Source of the DNA: CAVQZA01 sp963718355
GTDB taxonomy: Bacteria > Actinomycetota > Thermoleophilia > Gaiellales > Gaiellaceae
Length of the DNA: 64,000 nucleotides
Assembly (NCBI GenBank): GCA_963718355.1
Contig: CAVQZA010000015.1
Span: 1-64,000 of the forward strand
Direction: 5' to 3'
This document shows, piece by piece, positions 16,681 through 24,623 of this stretch. The stretch's first letter is position 1; each line of letters opens with the position of its first letter. The translations under genes were made by a program, and so were the position numbers. The notes beneath the pieces are model-generated. The model searched no databases and was not told where the DNA came from. It was given only the letters and a program-made list of their open reading frames with translations.

Positions 16681-18170
16681 GCGCCGAGCGGCTCTCGGGC
16701 CCGCGCCTCGACCGAGCTCATCTCGAGCGTCGCGCCGGTGACGTCCTTCAGCAGCTCCTCCGCGGTGACGCTCTGGCCGAGCGACCACAGCTCGCGCAGG
16801 AGCGAGCCCGCCTCGCGCTTGCTGAACCATTCGTCGCCGTAGCGCTCGCGCAGGTAGTCGCGGAGCTGCGCCTCGAAGGCCCACGAGCGCAGGTAGCACG
16901 AGACGTAGAAGCCCGAGTCGATGTCCGCGAGGTAGTCGGTGGGGCTCGGGGCGACCTTGAGCGCGTCGCCGAGGATCTCGACGTAGCGCGAGCGCATCTC
17001 GGTGACGTCGGTCGCTGCGTGGAACTCGATCTCGTACAGGAGCTTGGCCGCGTAACGGCGCGCGATCCAGAGCAGCTGGACAGCCGCGTCCGCGGCGAGC
17101 CCCGTCGGATCCGCGAAGTCGAGGCGCCGGGTCAGCCAGGTCGGCTCGGAGGTCAGGTGCTCGAAGAGTGCCGCCCAGCCCTCGGTGACAGCGTTGTCGC
17201 CGAGTCGGCGCTGCTCGACGCTGAGGGTCGCGGAGGTGTGGGCGAAGTGCTCGGTATGGCCCGCCTCGTGGAAGAGCGCGCGCCAGTCGTCGAAGCCGCC
17301 CATCGGCTTGATCACGAGCATCACCTTCCCGGGCACCTCGATCGGCGAGCAGAACGCGCGCGGCGACTTCAGCTTCCGGTCCTCGAGGTCGAGGTGGACG
17401 TTCTGCTGCGAGCCGAGGTCGATGCCGAGCCCGGAGAGCGTCGCCTCGAGCGCGGGCAGCATCCGGTCGCCGGGGAAGCCCGCGTCCCAGACCGTCGCGC
17501 GGAGCACGCGCGAGACGTCCCAGCGCTCCGCCTCGGCGAGCCCGACGCCGGCGGCCCTGCGGAAGACCTTGTCCGCCTCGGTCTCGAAGATCTCCTCGGT
17601 GTCGGCGAGCAGCGTGCGGCACTGGACGGCGAGCGCGTCGAGCTGAAGGCCGAAGCGCCGGTAGAGGTCGAGCGAGTTCTCGGCGCCGAGCGCGCTGACG
17701 CCGGCCTGGGCGCGGGTGACCCCCTCGAGGTAGAGCGGCGTGAGCGTCTCCTCGGTGATCTCGTTGCGTGCGAGCTCGAGCCGCTCCCGCTTGCCCCGGT
17801 CGGGCTCGTTCGAGATGCGCGGCCGGAGGTCTCTGAAGCCGATCGTCTCCCCGTCGACCTTGACCTCGAGCGTCGCCTCGAGCCCGCCGATCTGCTCCTC
17901 CTGGATCTTGGTGATGTTCCCGAGGTAGCCCTCGCAGGCGAAGCGCCAGAGTTCGCGGACGCCAGGATCGCCGTTGAGGGAGCCGCCGATCGCCTGCGCC
18001 TGCTCGAGCGTGGTGAGGTCGGCGAACTCCTCGTAGATCACCGCGAGGTCGAGCGATTCCTTCAGCCCCGCGTAGTGGTCGTAGAACTCCTGGTCGAGCG
18101 TCGCGATGAAGCGATCTGCGCGCTCGCGAAAGGCGTCGAGCTTTTGCTGGCTGAGCACGGTGGTCGGCAC
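16677..18170 (-). CDS. M3-family metallopeptidase (oligoendopeptidase-like)
   Basis: A roughly 497-residue cytosolic zinc peptidase expected to cleave short peptides. The zinc site is LFHEAGHTEHFAHT with the third ligand in NAVTEGWAALFEHL. The rest is helical, as in M3 thimet/PepF enzymes. The start is uncertain. I prefer GTG 18170, 6 nt after a TATCCT -10 (leaderless). GTG 18158 and an ATG at 18191 that would overlap the divergent yjbQ start are alternatives. The 3' end abuts the ilv leader promoter. Confidence 0.85.
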   Translation of the reverse strand: MPTTVLSQQKLDAFRERADRFIATLDQEFYDHYAGLKESLDLAVIYEEFADLTTLEQAQAIGGSLNGDPGVRELWRFACEGYLGNITKIQEEQIGGLEATLEVKVDGETIGFRDLRPRISNEPDRGKRERLELARNEITEETLTPLYLEGVTRAQAGVSALGAENSLDLYRRFGLQLDALAVQCRTLLADTEEIFETEADKVFRRAAGVGLAEAERWDVSRVLRATVWDAGFPGDRMLPALEATLSGLGIDLGSQQNVHLDLEDRKLKSPRAFCSPIEVPGKVMLVIKPMGGFDDWRALFHEAGHTEHFAHTSATLSVEQRRLGDNAVTEGWAALFEHLTSEPTWLTRRLDFADPTGLAADAAVQLLWIARRYAAKLLYEIEFHAATDVTEMRSRYVEILGDALKVAPSPTDYLADIDSGFYVSCYLRSWAFEAQLRDYLRERYGDEWFSKREAGSLLRELWSLGQSVTAEELLKDVTGATLEMSSVEARAREPLGA

Positions 18171-18175
18171 CAGCC

Positions 18176-18182
18176 TAGGATA
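18176..18182. promoter_or_regulatory. candidate bidirectional -10, M3 peptidase/yjbQ
   Basis: TAGGATA gives TAGGAT on the plus strand, 8 nt before ATG 18190, and TATCCT on the minus strand, 6 nt before GTG 18170. The two start codons are only 19 bp apart, so both transcripts must be leaderless or nearly so if these starts are right. Confidence 0.55.
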
Positions 18183-18189
18183 GTCGCCC

Positions 18190-18591
18190 ATGCGTGACTT
18201 CGAAGTCACCACCGAGCGGCGCACGCAGCTCATCGACGTCACCGCGGACGTGAGAAAGGCGCTCGACGGCGAGCTCGACGGCGCCGTGGCCGTGCTCGTG
18301 TATGTGCCACACACGACGGCCGGCGTGACGATCAACGAGCATGCCGACCCTGCGGTCGCCCGCGACTTCGAGGCGGCGCTGGAGCGGCTCGTCGAGGACG
18401 ACTGGGGCTGGCTGCACATCGAGGAGGGCGAGGAGAACGCGCCGTCGCACATCCGCGCCGCGCTGCTGGGCTCGCAGGTGGTCATCCCCGTGCGCGACGG
18501 CGAGCTCGCGCTCGGCACCTGGCAGGGCATCTTCTTCTGCGAGTTCGACGGCCCGCGGACGCGCAGCGTGCTGCTGGCGCCCTTGTCGTAG
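18190..18591 (+). CDS. yjbQ: YjbQ/UPF0047 family protein
   Basis: A 133-residue member of the UPF0047 family, with the conserved VYVPHTTAGVTINEHADPAV stretch, HIRAALLGSQVVIPV and the C-terminal LGTWQGIFFCEFDGPR. Members form trimers and some show weak thiamin-phosphate synthase activity, but the physiological role is unsettled. ATG 18190 has no Shine-Dalgarno and follows TAGGAT by 8 nt. rlmD begins 13 nt after the stop with its own -10-like hexamer. Confidence 0.9.
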   Translation: MRDFEVTTERRTQLIDVTADVRKALDGELDGAVAVLVYVPHTTAGVTINEHADPAVARDFEAALERLVEDDWGWLHIEEGEENAPSHIRAALLGSQVVIPVRDGELALGTWQGIFFCEFDGPRTRSVLLAPLS

Positions 18592-18604
18592 CTAGGGTGG
18601 CCTG

Positions 18605-19966
18605 ATGGCCGCGCCTGTCACCCGAGATCAGGAGCTCGACCTCCGCATCGACTCGCTCGCCTTCGGCGGGAACGGCGTCGCGCGGCTCGACGGCTACGTC
18701 GTCTTCGTCCGGAAGGGCCTGCCCGGCGACCGCGTCCGCGCTGTCGTCACGAAGGTGAAGAAGAGTCACGCCGAGGCACTCGCGGTCGAGGTGCTCGAGG
18801 CCGGCCCGCAGCGGGTCGAGGCGCCGTGCCCGCACTTCGGCGCCTGCGGCGGCTGCCGTTTCCAGGATTTCGCCTACGAGGCGCAGCTCGAGGCCAAGCA
18901 GGCGCAGATCGTCGACTCGCTGCGCCGCCTCGGCGGGATCGCGGAGCCTCCCGTCGGTGAGATCGTCCCGTCCAAGTCGATCTACGGCTACCGCAACAAG
19001 CTCGAGTACTCGTTCACGCAGACCGAGGACGGCCCGGCGCTCGGCTTTCATGCCGCCGGCCGCTGGGATCAGGTGCTGCCGATCGAGGTCTGCCTGCTCA
19101 CCTCCGACACGGGCAACCTGATCCGCGACACCGTCCAGGCCTGGGCGCGCGAGGAGGGGCTCATGGCCTACGACCAGAAGGACGAGAAGGGCTACCTGCG
19201 CCACCTCGTCGTGCGCGAGGGCCGCAACACGGGCCAGGCGCTCGTCCAGCTCGTCACCGCCGAGGGCGAGCACTTCGATCGCGACTACCTGATCGAGACG
19301 CTGCGCAAGATCCCCGAGGTCAAGTCGATCCACTGGGCGGTCAACGACACGCCCGCCGAGATCACGAACCTGCCCTCGCTCCTGCTCTGGGGCGAGGAGG
19401 CGATCGAGGAGGAGCTGCTCGGGCTCCGCTTCCGCGTCCGCCCGAACGCGTTCCTGCAGACGAACACCGAGATGGCGGAGGTGCTGTACCGGCTCGCGAT
19501 CGAGGCGGCCGGGCTGACCGGCACCGAGACGGTCTACGACCTGTATTGCGGCACGGGCACGATGGGCCTCGCGATGGCGCCGCATGCGCTCTCGGTGTGG
19601 GGCGTCGAGATCTCCGAGGAGTCGGTCGCCTGCGCGATTGAGAACGCAGACCTGAACGGGATCTCGAACGCGGCGTTCTTCGCCGGCAACGTCGGCCAGT
19701 CGCTCGAAGAACTGCGCAGCCGCGCGGGCGAGCCCGATGTCGTCGTCGTCGACCCACCGCGTGCGGGGCTCGCCGGCAAGGCGCTGAAGCGCGTGGGCGA
19801 GACGGGCGCGCCGCGGCTCGTTTACGTCTCCTGCAACCCGACGACGCTCGCGAGCGACCTCAAAGTCCTGATCGGCGAGTACGTCTACACACTCCAGCAG
19901 GTGACGCCGGTGGACATGTTCCCGCATACGCCGCACGTCGAGAGCGTCTCGCTCCTGACTCGTTGA
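18605..19966 (+). CDS. rlmD: 23S rRNA (uracil-C5)-methyltransferase, RumA/RlmD type
   Basis: A 453-residue SAM-dependent tRNA/rRNA m5U methyltransferase. An N-terminal TRAM domain (about 8-65) precedes the [4Fe-4S] motif CPHFGACGGCRFQ, with a fourth Cys in IEVCLLTSD. The Rossmann motif is YDLYCGTGTMGLAMA. VVDPPRAGL and the catalytic VYVSCNPTTLASDL are near the C terminus. The exact target uridine cannot be told from sequence. ATG 18605 lies 6 nt after TAGGGT (leaderless). The stop overlaps the next gene as TTGA. Confidence 0.92.
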   Translation: MAAPVTRDQELDLRIDSLAFGGNGVARLDGYVVFVRKGLPGDRVRAVVTKVKKSHAEALAVEVLEAGPQRVEAPCPHFGACGGCRFQDFAYEAQLEAKQAQIVDSLRRLGGIAEPPVGEIVPSKSIYGYRNKLEYSFTQTEDGPALGFHAAGRWDQVLPIEVCLLTSDTGNLIRDTVQAWAREEGLMAYDQKDEKGYLRHLVVREGRNTGQALVQLVTAEGEHFDRDYLIETLRKIPEVKSIHWAVNDTPAEITNLPSLLLWGEEAIEEELLGLRFRVRPNAFLQTNTEMAEVLYRLAIEAAGLTGTETVYDLYCGTGTMGLAMAPHALSVWGVEISEESVACAIENADLNGISNAAFFAGNVGQSLEELRSRAGEPDVVVVDPPRAGLAGKALKRVGETGAPRLVYVSCNPTTLASDLKVLIGEYVYTLQQVTPVDMFPHTPHVESVSLLTR

Positions 19967-21006
19967 AGATCCTCGACGGCCACAACGACGCGTTGCTCGC
20001 GCTCTGGCGCGCCGGCGCCGGGCCCGAGGGGTTCCTCGGCGGCGGCGTCACGAAGCACCTCGACCTGCCGCGGGCGCGCGCGGGCGGCTTCGCCGGCGGC
20101 TTCTTCGCCGTCTACGTCCCGGGCGAGGGCGAGCTGGCCGATCTCGTCGTCGAGACCGCGGACGGTTGGGAGATCCCGCCGATCGAGGCGCTCGACCCGA
20201 TCTACGCCGCGCTCGTCGCAGCGGACCTGATCGACCTGCTGTTCGCGATCGAGGCCGAATCCGGCGGCGCCGTGAGGATCGTCCGCACGGCGGCCGAGCT
20301 CGCCGCGTGCGTCGAGGGCGACGACGTGGGTGCGATCCTCCACCTCGAGGGCGCCGAGCCGCTCGACCCGGCGCTGCGGCGGCTCGAGCCGCTCTACGAG
20401 CGCGGCCTGCGCTCGGTCGGGCCGGTCTGGAGCCGCCCGAACGCTTTCGGCGAGGGCGTCCCGTTCCGGATTCCGTCCTCGCCGGATACCGGTCCCGGCC
20501 TCACCGACGCGGGCCGCGCGCTCGTCCGCGAGTGCAACCGCCTGCGAATCGTCCTCGACCTCTCGCACCTGAACGAGCGCGGTTTCCGCGGTGTGGCCGA
20601 GCTCACCGATGCGCCGCTGATCGTCACCCACGCGGGCGCGCACGCCGTGTGCCCGCACTCGCGCAACCTCGTCGACGCACAGCTCGATCTCGTTCGCGAG
20701 TCGAACGGCGTCGTCGGCATCGTCTTCGACGTTCCGATGACCGATCCGCAGGGCCGTGTCGATCCCGCGAGCCCGCTCGAGGTGCTCGTCCGCCACGCCG
20801 ACCATCTCGCCGAGCGGATGGGAGTCGAGCACGTCGCGCTCGGCTCCGACTTCGACGGAGCGCTGATGCCCGACGCGCTCGGCGACGCGGCCGGCCTCCC
20901 GGGGCTCCTCGACGCATTCCGCGCGGCGGGCTGGACCGAGGCCGATCTCACGGCGCTCGCGCACGGAAACTGGCTCAGGGTGCTGCGCGAGACCTGGGGC
21001 GCGTGA
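19963..21006 (+). CDS. membrane-dipeptidase (M19) family protein
   Basis: A 347-residue TIM-barrel zinc dipeptidase. Metal-site motifs are visible in order: DGHNDALLALWR (HxD), HLEGAEPLD (Glu), DLSHLNERGF, VTHAGAHAVCPHSRN and ALGSDFDGA. The start is TTG 19963, overlapping the rlmD stop. No signal peptide is seen, so despite the family name it is probably cytoplasmic. Expected substrates are dipeptides, including some with D-residues; the real one is unknown. Confidence 0.92.
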   Translation: MKILDGHNDALLALWRAGAGPEGFLGGGVTKHLDLPRARAGGFAGGFFAVYVPGEGELADLVVETADGWEIPPIEALDPIYAALVAADLIDLLFAIEAESGGAVRIVRTAAELAACVEGDDVGAILHLEGAEPLDPALRRLEPLYERGLRSVGPVWSRPNAFGEGVPFRIPSSPDTGPGLTDAGRALVRECNRLRIVLDLSHLNERGFRGVAELTDAPLIVTHAGAHAVCPHSRNLVDAQLDLVRESNGVVGIVFDVPMTDPQGRVDPASPLEVLVRHADHLAERMGVEHVALGSDFDGALMPDALGDAAGLPGLLDAFRAAGWTEADLTALAHGNWLRVLRETWGA

Positions 21007-21020
21007 GAAGATCACCTGAG

Positions 21021-21407
21021 ATGGCAACCGTCGCGAAGAAGGGGTGGGGGACAGCGCCGTTCGCGGTCGCGCTCGTTGCGGTGATCGCGCTCTGCAAGGC
21101 GGCCTTCGTTCTCTTCATGGGAATCATCGGCCTGCTCGCGCCGACCGGCATCAGCAACCCGTTCGGCGAGGGGATGATCGCGTTCGCAGTGGTCTACGGC
21201 GCCGTTGCGCTGCTGCTCGTTCGCGGGCACCAGATCGCGCGCTACATCATCGGGGCGCTCTCGGTGCTCACGGCGGTCGTGGCGATCGTATGGGCGTTCA
21301 ATGCGCCGAAAGCCTCGGTGATCGAGGCGATGGTCGCGCTCGGCTTCGCGGTGCTCGTGGTCGTCCTGCTCTTCGTGCCCGAGCGCGTCAAGGCGTACTA
21401 CCGCTAG
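21021..21407 (+). CDS. four-helix membrane protein of unknown function
   Basis: A 128-residue protein with four hydrophobic segments (FAVALVAVIALCKAAFVLFM, MIAFAVVYGAVALLLV, IIGALSVLTAVVAIVW, VALGFAVLVVVLLFV) and a basic C terminus. It resembles many small actinobacterial integral membrane proteins, with no assignable role. ATG 21021 lies 14 nt after the dipeptidase stop with only a weak purine-rich site. Its last 20 nt overlap the convergent presenilin-like gene. Confidence 0.7.
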   Translation: MATVAKKGWGTAPFAVALVAVIALCKAAFVLFMGIIGLLAPTGISNPFGEGMIAFAVVYGAVALLLVRGHQIARYIIGALSVLTAVVAIVWAFNAPKASVIEAMVALGFAVLVVVLLFVPERVKAYYR

Positions 21408-22122
21408 GCCTGACCGAGCGCCAGAGCCGGTCGGCGTTCGGCGCCACGAATCCCAGCGCGAGCAGCGGCAGCGCCGGCAGGCCGCGGAGCTCCCACCACT
21501 CCGCGAGCGCGATCGTCGCACCGAACGAGAGCGTCATCGTCAGCCAGGTCAGCCGCGTGCGGAGGCCGAAGCGGGGGCAGGCGCTGAGGAAGAACGCGAA
21601 GAAGAACAGGTCGGGGAGCCCGAGCCTCGCGACGCCGACGCGCCCCGTCACCGGGAACGCGAACGACAGGGCCGTGAACACCTGCGGCTTGTGGTTCACG
21701 ATCGCGTGCGTCGGCCCGCGCCACACCGAATAGGCGTCCACGAGGGAGATCGCCGCGGCGAGCACGACGAGCCACGACACCTCCTCGATGAACGTGGCTC
21801 CGAAGAACCCGAGCGCCGTCATCGCCGCGAGCTTGGCGAAGTTCCCCTCGAGCCCGCCGCCGACCCAGTTGAGCAGGAACGCGAGGACGAGGAAGCCGAC
21901 CCCGGCGCCCAGCAGCTGCCACCACGGCCGGTTCCAGAACGGGAGCGCGAAGTAGACGAGGCCGAAGACGGCGGGGAAGACAACGAACGTGAGCCAGCTG
22001 ACGTCGCCCCAGAGCGAGAAGGCCGGCAGCGACTCGTGCCAGGTGTAGTAGACGACGAGGACGGCGAGCAGCGCCGCAGGCGCCGCGAGCCGCCTCAGTA
22101 CGGGGGAAGCTCCGCCCACCAC
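21388..22122 (-). CDS. presenilin/SPP-like intramembrane aspartyl protease candidate
   Basis: A 244-residue polytopic protein with about eight or nine hydrophobic segments. Three features fit the A22/archaeal presenilin-homologue pattern. Asp129 is in SLVDAYSVWRG, like the DAxSV motif of one catalytic helix. Asp171 is in GLPDLFFF, at the place of GxGD but with Pro before Asp. A PAL motif (216-218, in GLPALPLLALGF) lies in the last helix. The order and spacing are right. The start is GTG 22122, inside the end of the upstream UDG-like gene. An alternative is a generic membrane protein with chance motifs. Confidence 0.6.
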   Translation of the reverse strand: MVGGASPVLRRLAAPAALLAVLVVYYTWHESLPAFSLWGDVSWLTFVVFPAVFGLVYFALPFWNRPWWQLLGAGVGFLVLAFLLNWVGGGLEGNFAKLAAMTALGFFGATFIEEVSWLVVLAAAISLVDAYSVWRGPTHAIVNHKPQVFTALSFAFPVTGRVGVARLGLPDLFFFAFFLSACPRFGLRTRLTWLTMTLSFGATIALAEWWELRGLPALPLLALGFVAPNADRLWRSVRPSGSTP

Positions 22123-22682
22123 CGGCCGAGCTCCTTGAACGCGTTCCAGAACGCAGTCTTCGCGGGCGCCTCGTCGAGGGACGCGTCGATATCGGGCGTG
22201 GCCAGGGCGGAGATCGTCGGCGTGAAGCGCTGGAGCTCACCCGGCGTCCACGCGATCGGATCGGAGAGCGGAAACTCGAGCTCGTTGAGGAACGTCAGTG
22301 CGGGCTCGCCCATCACGACGATCAGCTTCGGCCCGACGACGTGCAGCTCCTGGGTCAGGAACGGCCGCGCCTCATCGGGGTCCTCGCCCGCGAACTTGAG
22401 GCAGTTCGTGCCGTAGATCGCCATCGGATCGACGTGCAGGCGCTGGAGCGACTTCAGCACTGCCTGGCCGGAGCGGCCGAAGAATGCGACCCCTTCCTGG
22501 ATCTCCTGCGGCTGCGGCTCGTGCTTCAGCAGCATCACGTCGGCGAGCGGATGACCCGATCCGAGCACGGGCACGCGAGTGCCTCCAGAGGCCTGCGCGA
22601 TCTCATCTCCGAGCGAGTTGATCTCGGCGATCGCCTTCTGGAGGTACTTGTCGTAGATCTCGTCGGTCGGCACGGTGCTCAC
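22095..22682 (-). CDS. uracil-DNA-glycosylase-superfamily protein, divergent
   Basis: A 195-residue protein with the UDG fold pattern (VPVLGSGHPLADVMLLKHEP, GVAFFGRSGQAVLKSL, YGTNCLKF, VVGPKLIVVMGEPALTFL). The usual motif GEAPG is replaced by KHEPQPQEIQEG. The four Fe-S cysteines of family 4/5 enzymes are absent; only one Cys is present. Base-excision activity is therefore doubtful. The start is GTG 22682 (GTG 22673 is also possible). It lies 22 nt after the GT-PHP fusion gene and overlaps the presenilin-like gene. Confidence 0.75.
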   Translation of the reverse strand: MSTVPTDEIYDKYLQKAIAEINSLGDEIAQASGGTRVPVLGSGHPLADVMLLKHEPQPQEIQEGVAFFGRSGQAVLKSLQRLHVDPMAIYGTNCLKFAGEDPDEARPFLTQELHVVGPKLIVVMGEPALTFLNELEFPLSDPIAWTPGELQRFTPTISALATPDIDASLDEAPAKTAFWNAFKELGRWWAELPPY

Positions 22683-22704
22683 GGGGCGGGACCTGAGTTC
22701 TCGC

Positions 22705-24360
22705 CTAGCGCACCTTTTCCTTGACCTGAGCCACCCACTTCAGCGACTGGAGGTAGGCGAGCGACTTCGGGCGGCGCAGCACCTCGGCGGTGCGCAGGCT
22801 CAGCATGAACTCCTCGGGACCCTGGAACGCGCGCATCCGCAGCGCGCCGGTGCCGACGCCCTGCAGGACGTGTGCGTCCGAGCCGGCGCCCGGGGTGAGG
22901 TTGTACTTGCGTGCGAAGCGCACCGCCTCGTCGTTGTAGGCCTCGAAGAGCAGGCGCGCGTTGTACACCTCGAACACGTCGATCTCGGCCAGGTGGCGGT
23001 GGAGCGTCGCCGGCTCGGGAATCGCGTGCATCCGGTCGAAGGGGTGCGGCACGTAGACGAGCCCGCCCTGCTCGCGGATCGCGGCGATCGTGTCCCCGAA
23101 GGACATGCCCCGTGGGATCTCCTCGCTGAGGAAGAGGCCGATCACCTCGCCCTGGCCGTCGGTCTTGACCTCCTCGCCGGGGATCACCGTGAGCTTGCGC
23201 CGCCGGGCGAGCTCAACCGCCTCGCGCGCGCCCCCGAAGACGTTGTGGTCGGTGACGGCGATCGCGCCGAGCCCGATCTCCTCGGCGTGGTCGAGCAGGT
23301 CGGGCACCGCGATCGAGCAGTCGTGCGAGTAGTGCGTGTGCATGTGCAGGTCGCAGGCGATCCACTCGCGGTCGGAGAGCGGATCCTCGGGCGCCGACCG
23401 GCGGCGGCGACGGGGGGCGAGCCCGGCGTAGAGCTCGTCGAGGGTCGCGGCGACCTCGGCGAAGCTCTGCGGCGGGCGGGTGTCGGCGACAGGCTCCAGT
23501 CGCGCATCGGCGATCGCCGCTCCCGACGCGGCCGCCTCGAGACGGAGCCGTGGCGCGCTCTCGAGCGCCGGCACGAAGAGCGACGCCTCGCTGAGCACGG
23601 CTGCGCGCGAGACGGGATCGCGCGCTGTCCGAACGGTGACCCGCTCGCGCAGGCGCCGCGGCACGACCGGTCGCGCGCCCGGGCCGGCGCGCAGCAGCAC
23701 GAGCTCCCAGCCGGGACGCTCGGCGATCGCGCGCTCGACCGCGCGGACGTGCGGCCGATCGCCCGGTCGCCACTCCAGCACCGCGAGCTGCCGCTTTCGT
23801 CCGGGTGCGAAGAGGTCGGTGTCGACGCCCTCGGCGACGACGCGGTAGCTGCCCGGAAAGCGCTCGCGCGCGGCTGCGGCGACCTCGTCCGTGGTGGCGA
23901 GGAGCGCATCGACCCGGGCCAGGAGCTTCTCGCGCTGCGCGCGGCGCGGCGGGTAGGCGAGCCGGTCTGCGGAGAGGAACGTGGCGACGGACAGCGACTC
24001 CTCGGCGTGGAGCAGCGCGAGATAGGAGAGGCTCGGCAGTCCCGGCTCGAAGCCGTGGACAATGTCGTAGCGGCCGTTCACGAGCGCGTGGGTCAGGCTT
24101 GCGCGCACGCCGACGGGAACGCCCATGTGCGTGTGCCGCGCGACGGGGAGCGAGGGGCACAGCGCGATCACGTCCGGCTGCGCGCCCTGCTGGAGAGCGC
24201 GACGGCCGGCCGCGAGATCCGCGGCGCGGGTCGAAGGCGCGAGCACGGTGACCTCGTGCCCGAGCGCCCGCAGGCCGGCCGCGACGCCCGCGACGTGCTC
24301 GTTCACATCGTGCGGCAGCGACCAGGCGAACGGCGAGACGAGACACACGCGGAGGGACAC
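22705..24360 (-). CDS. GT4-type glycosyltransferase fused to a PHP phosphoesterase domain
   Basis: A 551-residue two-domain protein. Residues about 1-310 look like a GT4/GT-B glycosyltransferase (VCLVSPFAWSLPHDVNEHV, RYDIVHGFEPGLP, VVAEGVDTDLF), although the usual E-x7-E donor site is weak. After an Arg-rich linker, residues about 333-551 form a PHP domain: DLHMHTHYSHD, TDHNVFGG, YVPHPFDR and GSDAHVL. PHP domains hydrolyse phosphoesters with a metal cluster. GTG 24360 follows TACGAT by 7 nt. Substrates are unknown; the nearby inositol-lipid genes allow, but do not prove, a phosphoinositide glycoside role. Confidence 0.85.
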   Translation of the reverse strand: MSLRVCLVSPFAWSLPHDVNEHVAGVAAGLRALGHEVTVLAPSTRAADLAAGRRALQQGAQPDVIALCPSLPVARHTHMGVPVGVRASLTHALVNGRYDIVHGFEPGLPSLSYLALLHAEESLSVATFLSADRLAYPPRRAQREKLLARVDALLATTDEVAAAARERFPGSYRVVAEGVDTDLFAPGRKRQLAVLEWRPGDRPHVRAVERAIAERPGWELVLLRAGPGARPVVPRRLRERVTVRTARDPVSRAAVLSEASLFVPALESAPRLRLEAAASGAAIADARLEPVADTRPPQSFAEVAATLDELYAGLAPRRRRRSAPEDPLSDREWIACDLHMHTHYSHDCSIAVPDLLDHAEEIGLGAIAVTDHNVFGGAREAVELARRRKLTVIPGEEVKTDGQGEVIGLFLSEEIPRGMSFGDTIAAIREQGGLVYVPHPFDRMHAIPEPATLHRHLAEIDVFEVYNARLLFEAYNDEAVRFARKYNLTPGAGSDAHVLQGVGTGALRMRAFQGPEEFMLSLRTAEVLRRPKSLAYLQSLKWVAQVKEKVR

Positions 24361-24367
24361 ATGCGCA

Positions 24368-24383
24368 ATCGTACGGGTAGGGT
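24368..24383. promoter_or_regulatory. divergent -10 elements, GT-PHP/CDGSH
   Basis: The minus strand has TACGAT (24373-24368), 7 nt before GTG 24360. The plus strand has TAGGGT (24378-24383), 6 nt before GTG 24390. Both predict leaderless transcripts from a 29-bp intergenic region. Confidence 0.5.
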
Positions 24384-24389
24384 TGCCCC

Positions 24390-24599
24390 GTGAGCGAAGT
24401 CGAGATCAAGGTCAGGGAGAACGGCCCGCTGCTCGTCACGGGGCCGATCACGATCGTCGACGTCGAGGGCAACGAATACGCCCTGCCCGAGGGCACCGCC
24501 TATGCGCTGTGCCGGTGCGGTGGCTCCGAGAACAAGCCGTTCTGCGACGGCACGCACAAGCGGAACGGCTTCGAGGCGCCGTCAGCGGCGACGGGCTAG
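24390..24599 (+). CDS. CDGSH-type iron-sulfur protein
   Basis: A 69-residue protein with CRCGGSENKPFCDGTHKRNGF, the CxCx2Sx3Px2CDGxH signature. Three Cys and one His bind a labile [2Fe-2S] cluster. Such proteins are thought to act in redox sensing or Fe-S transfer. It has one CDGSH motif and no membrane anchor, so it should be soluble. GTG 24390 is preceded by TAGGGT at 6 nt and by no ribosome-binding site. Confidence 0.93.
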   Translation: MSEVEIKVRENGPLLVTGPITIVDVEGNEYALPEGTAYALCRCGGSENKPFCDGTHKRNGFEAPSAATG

Positions 24600-24623
24600 G
24601 CCCGCCGCCGCCTCAGACAGCAG

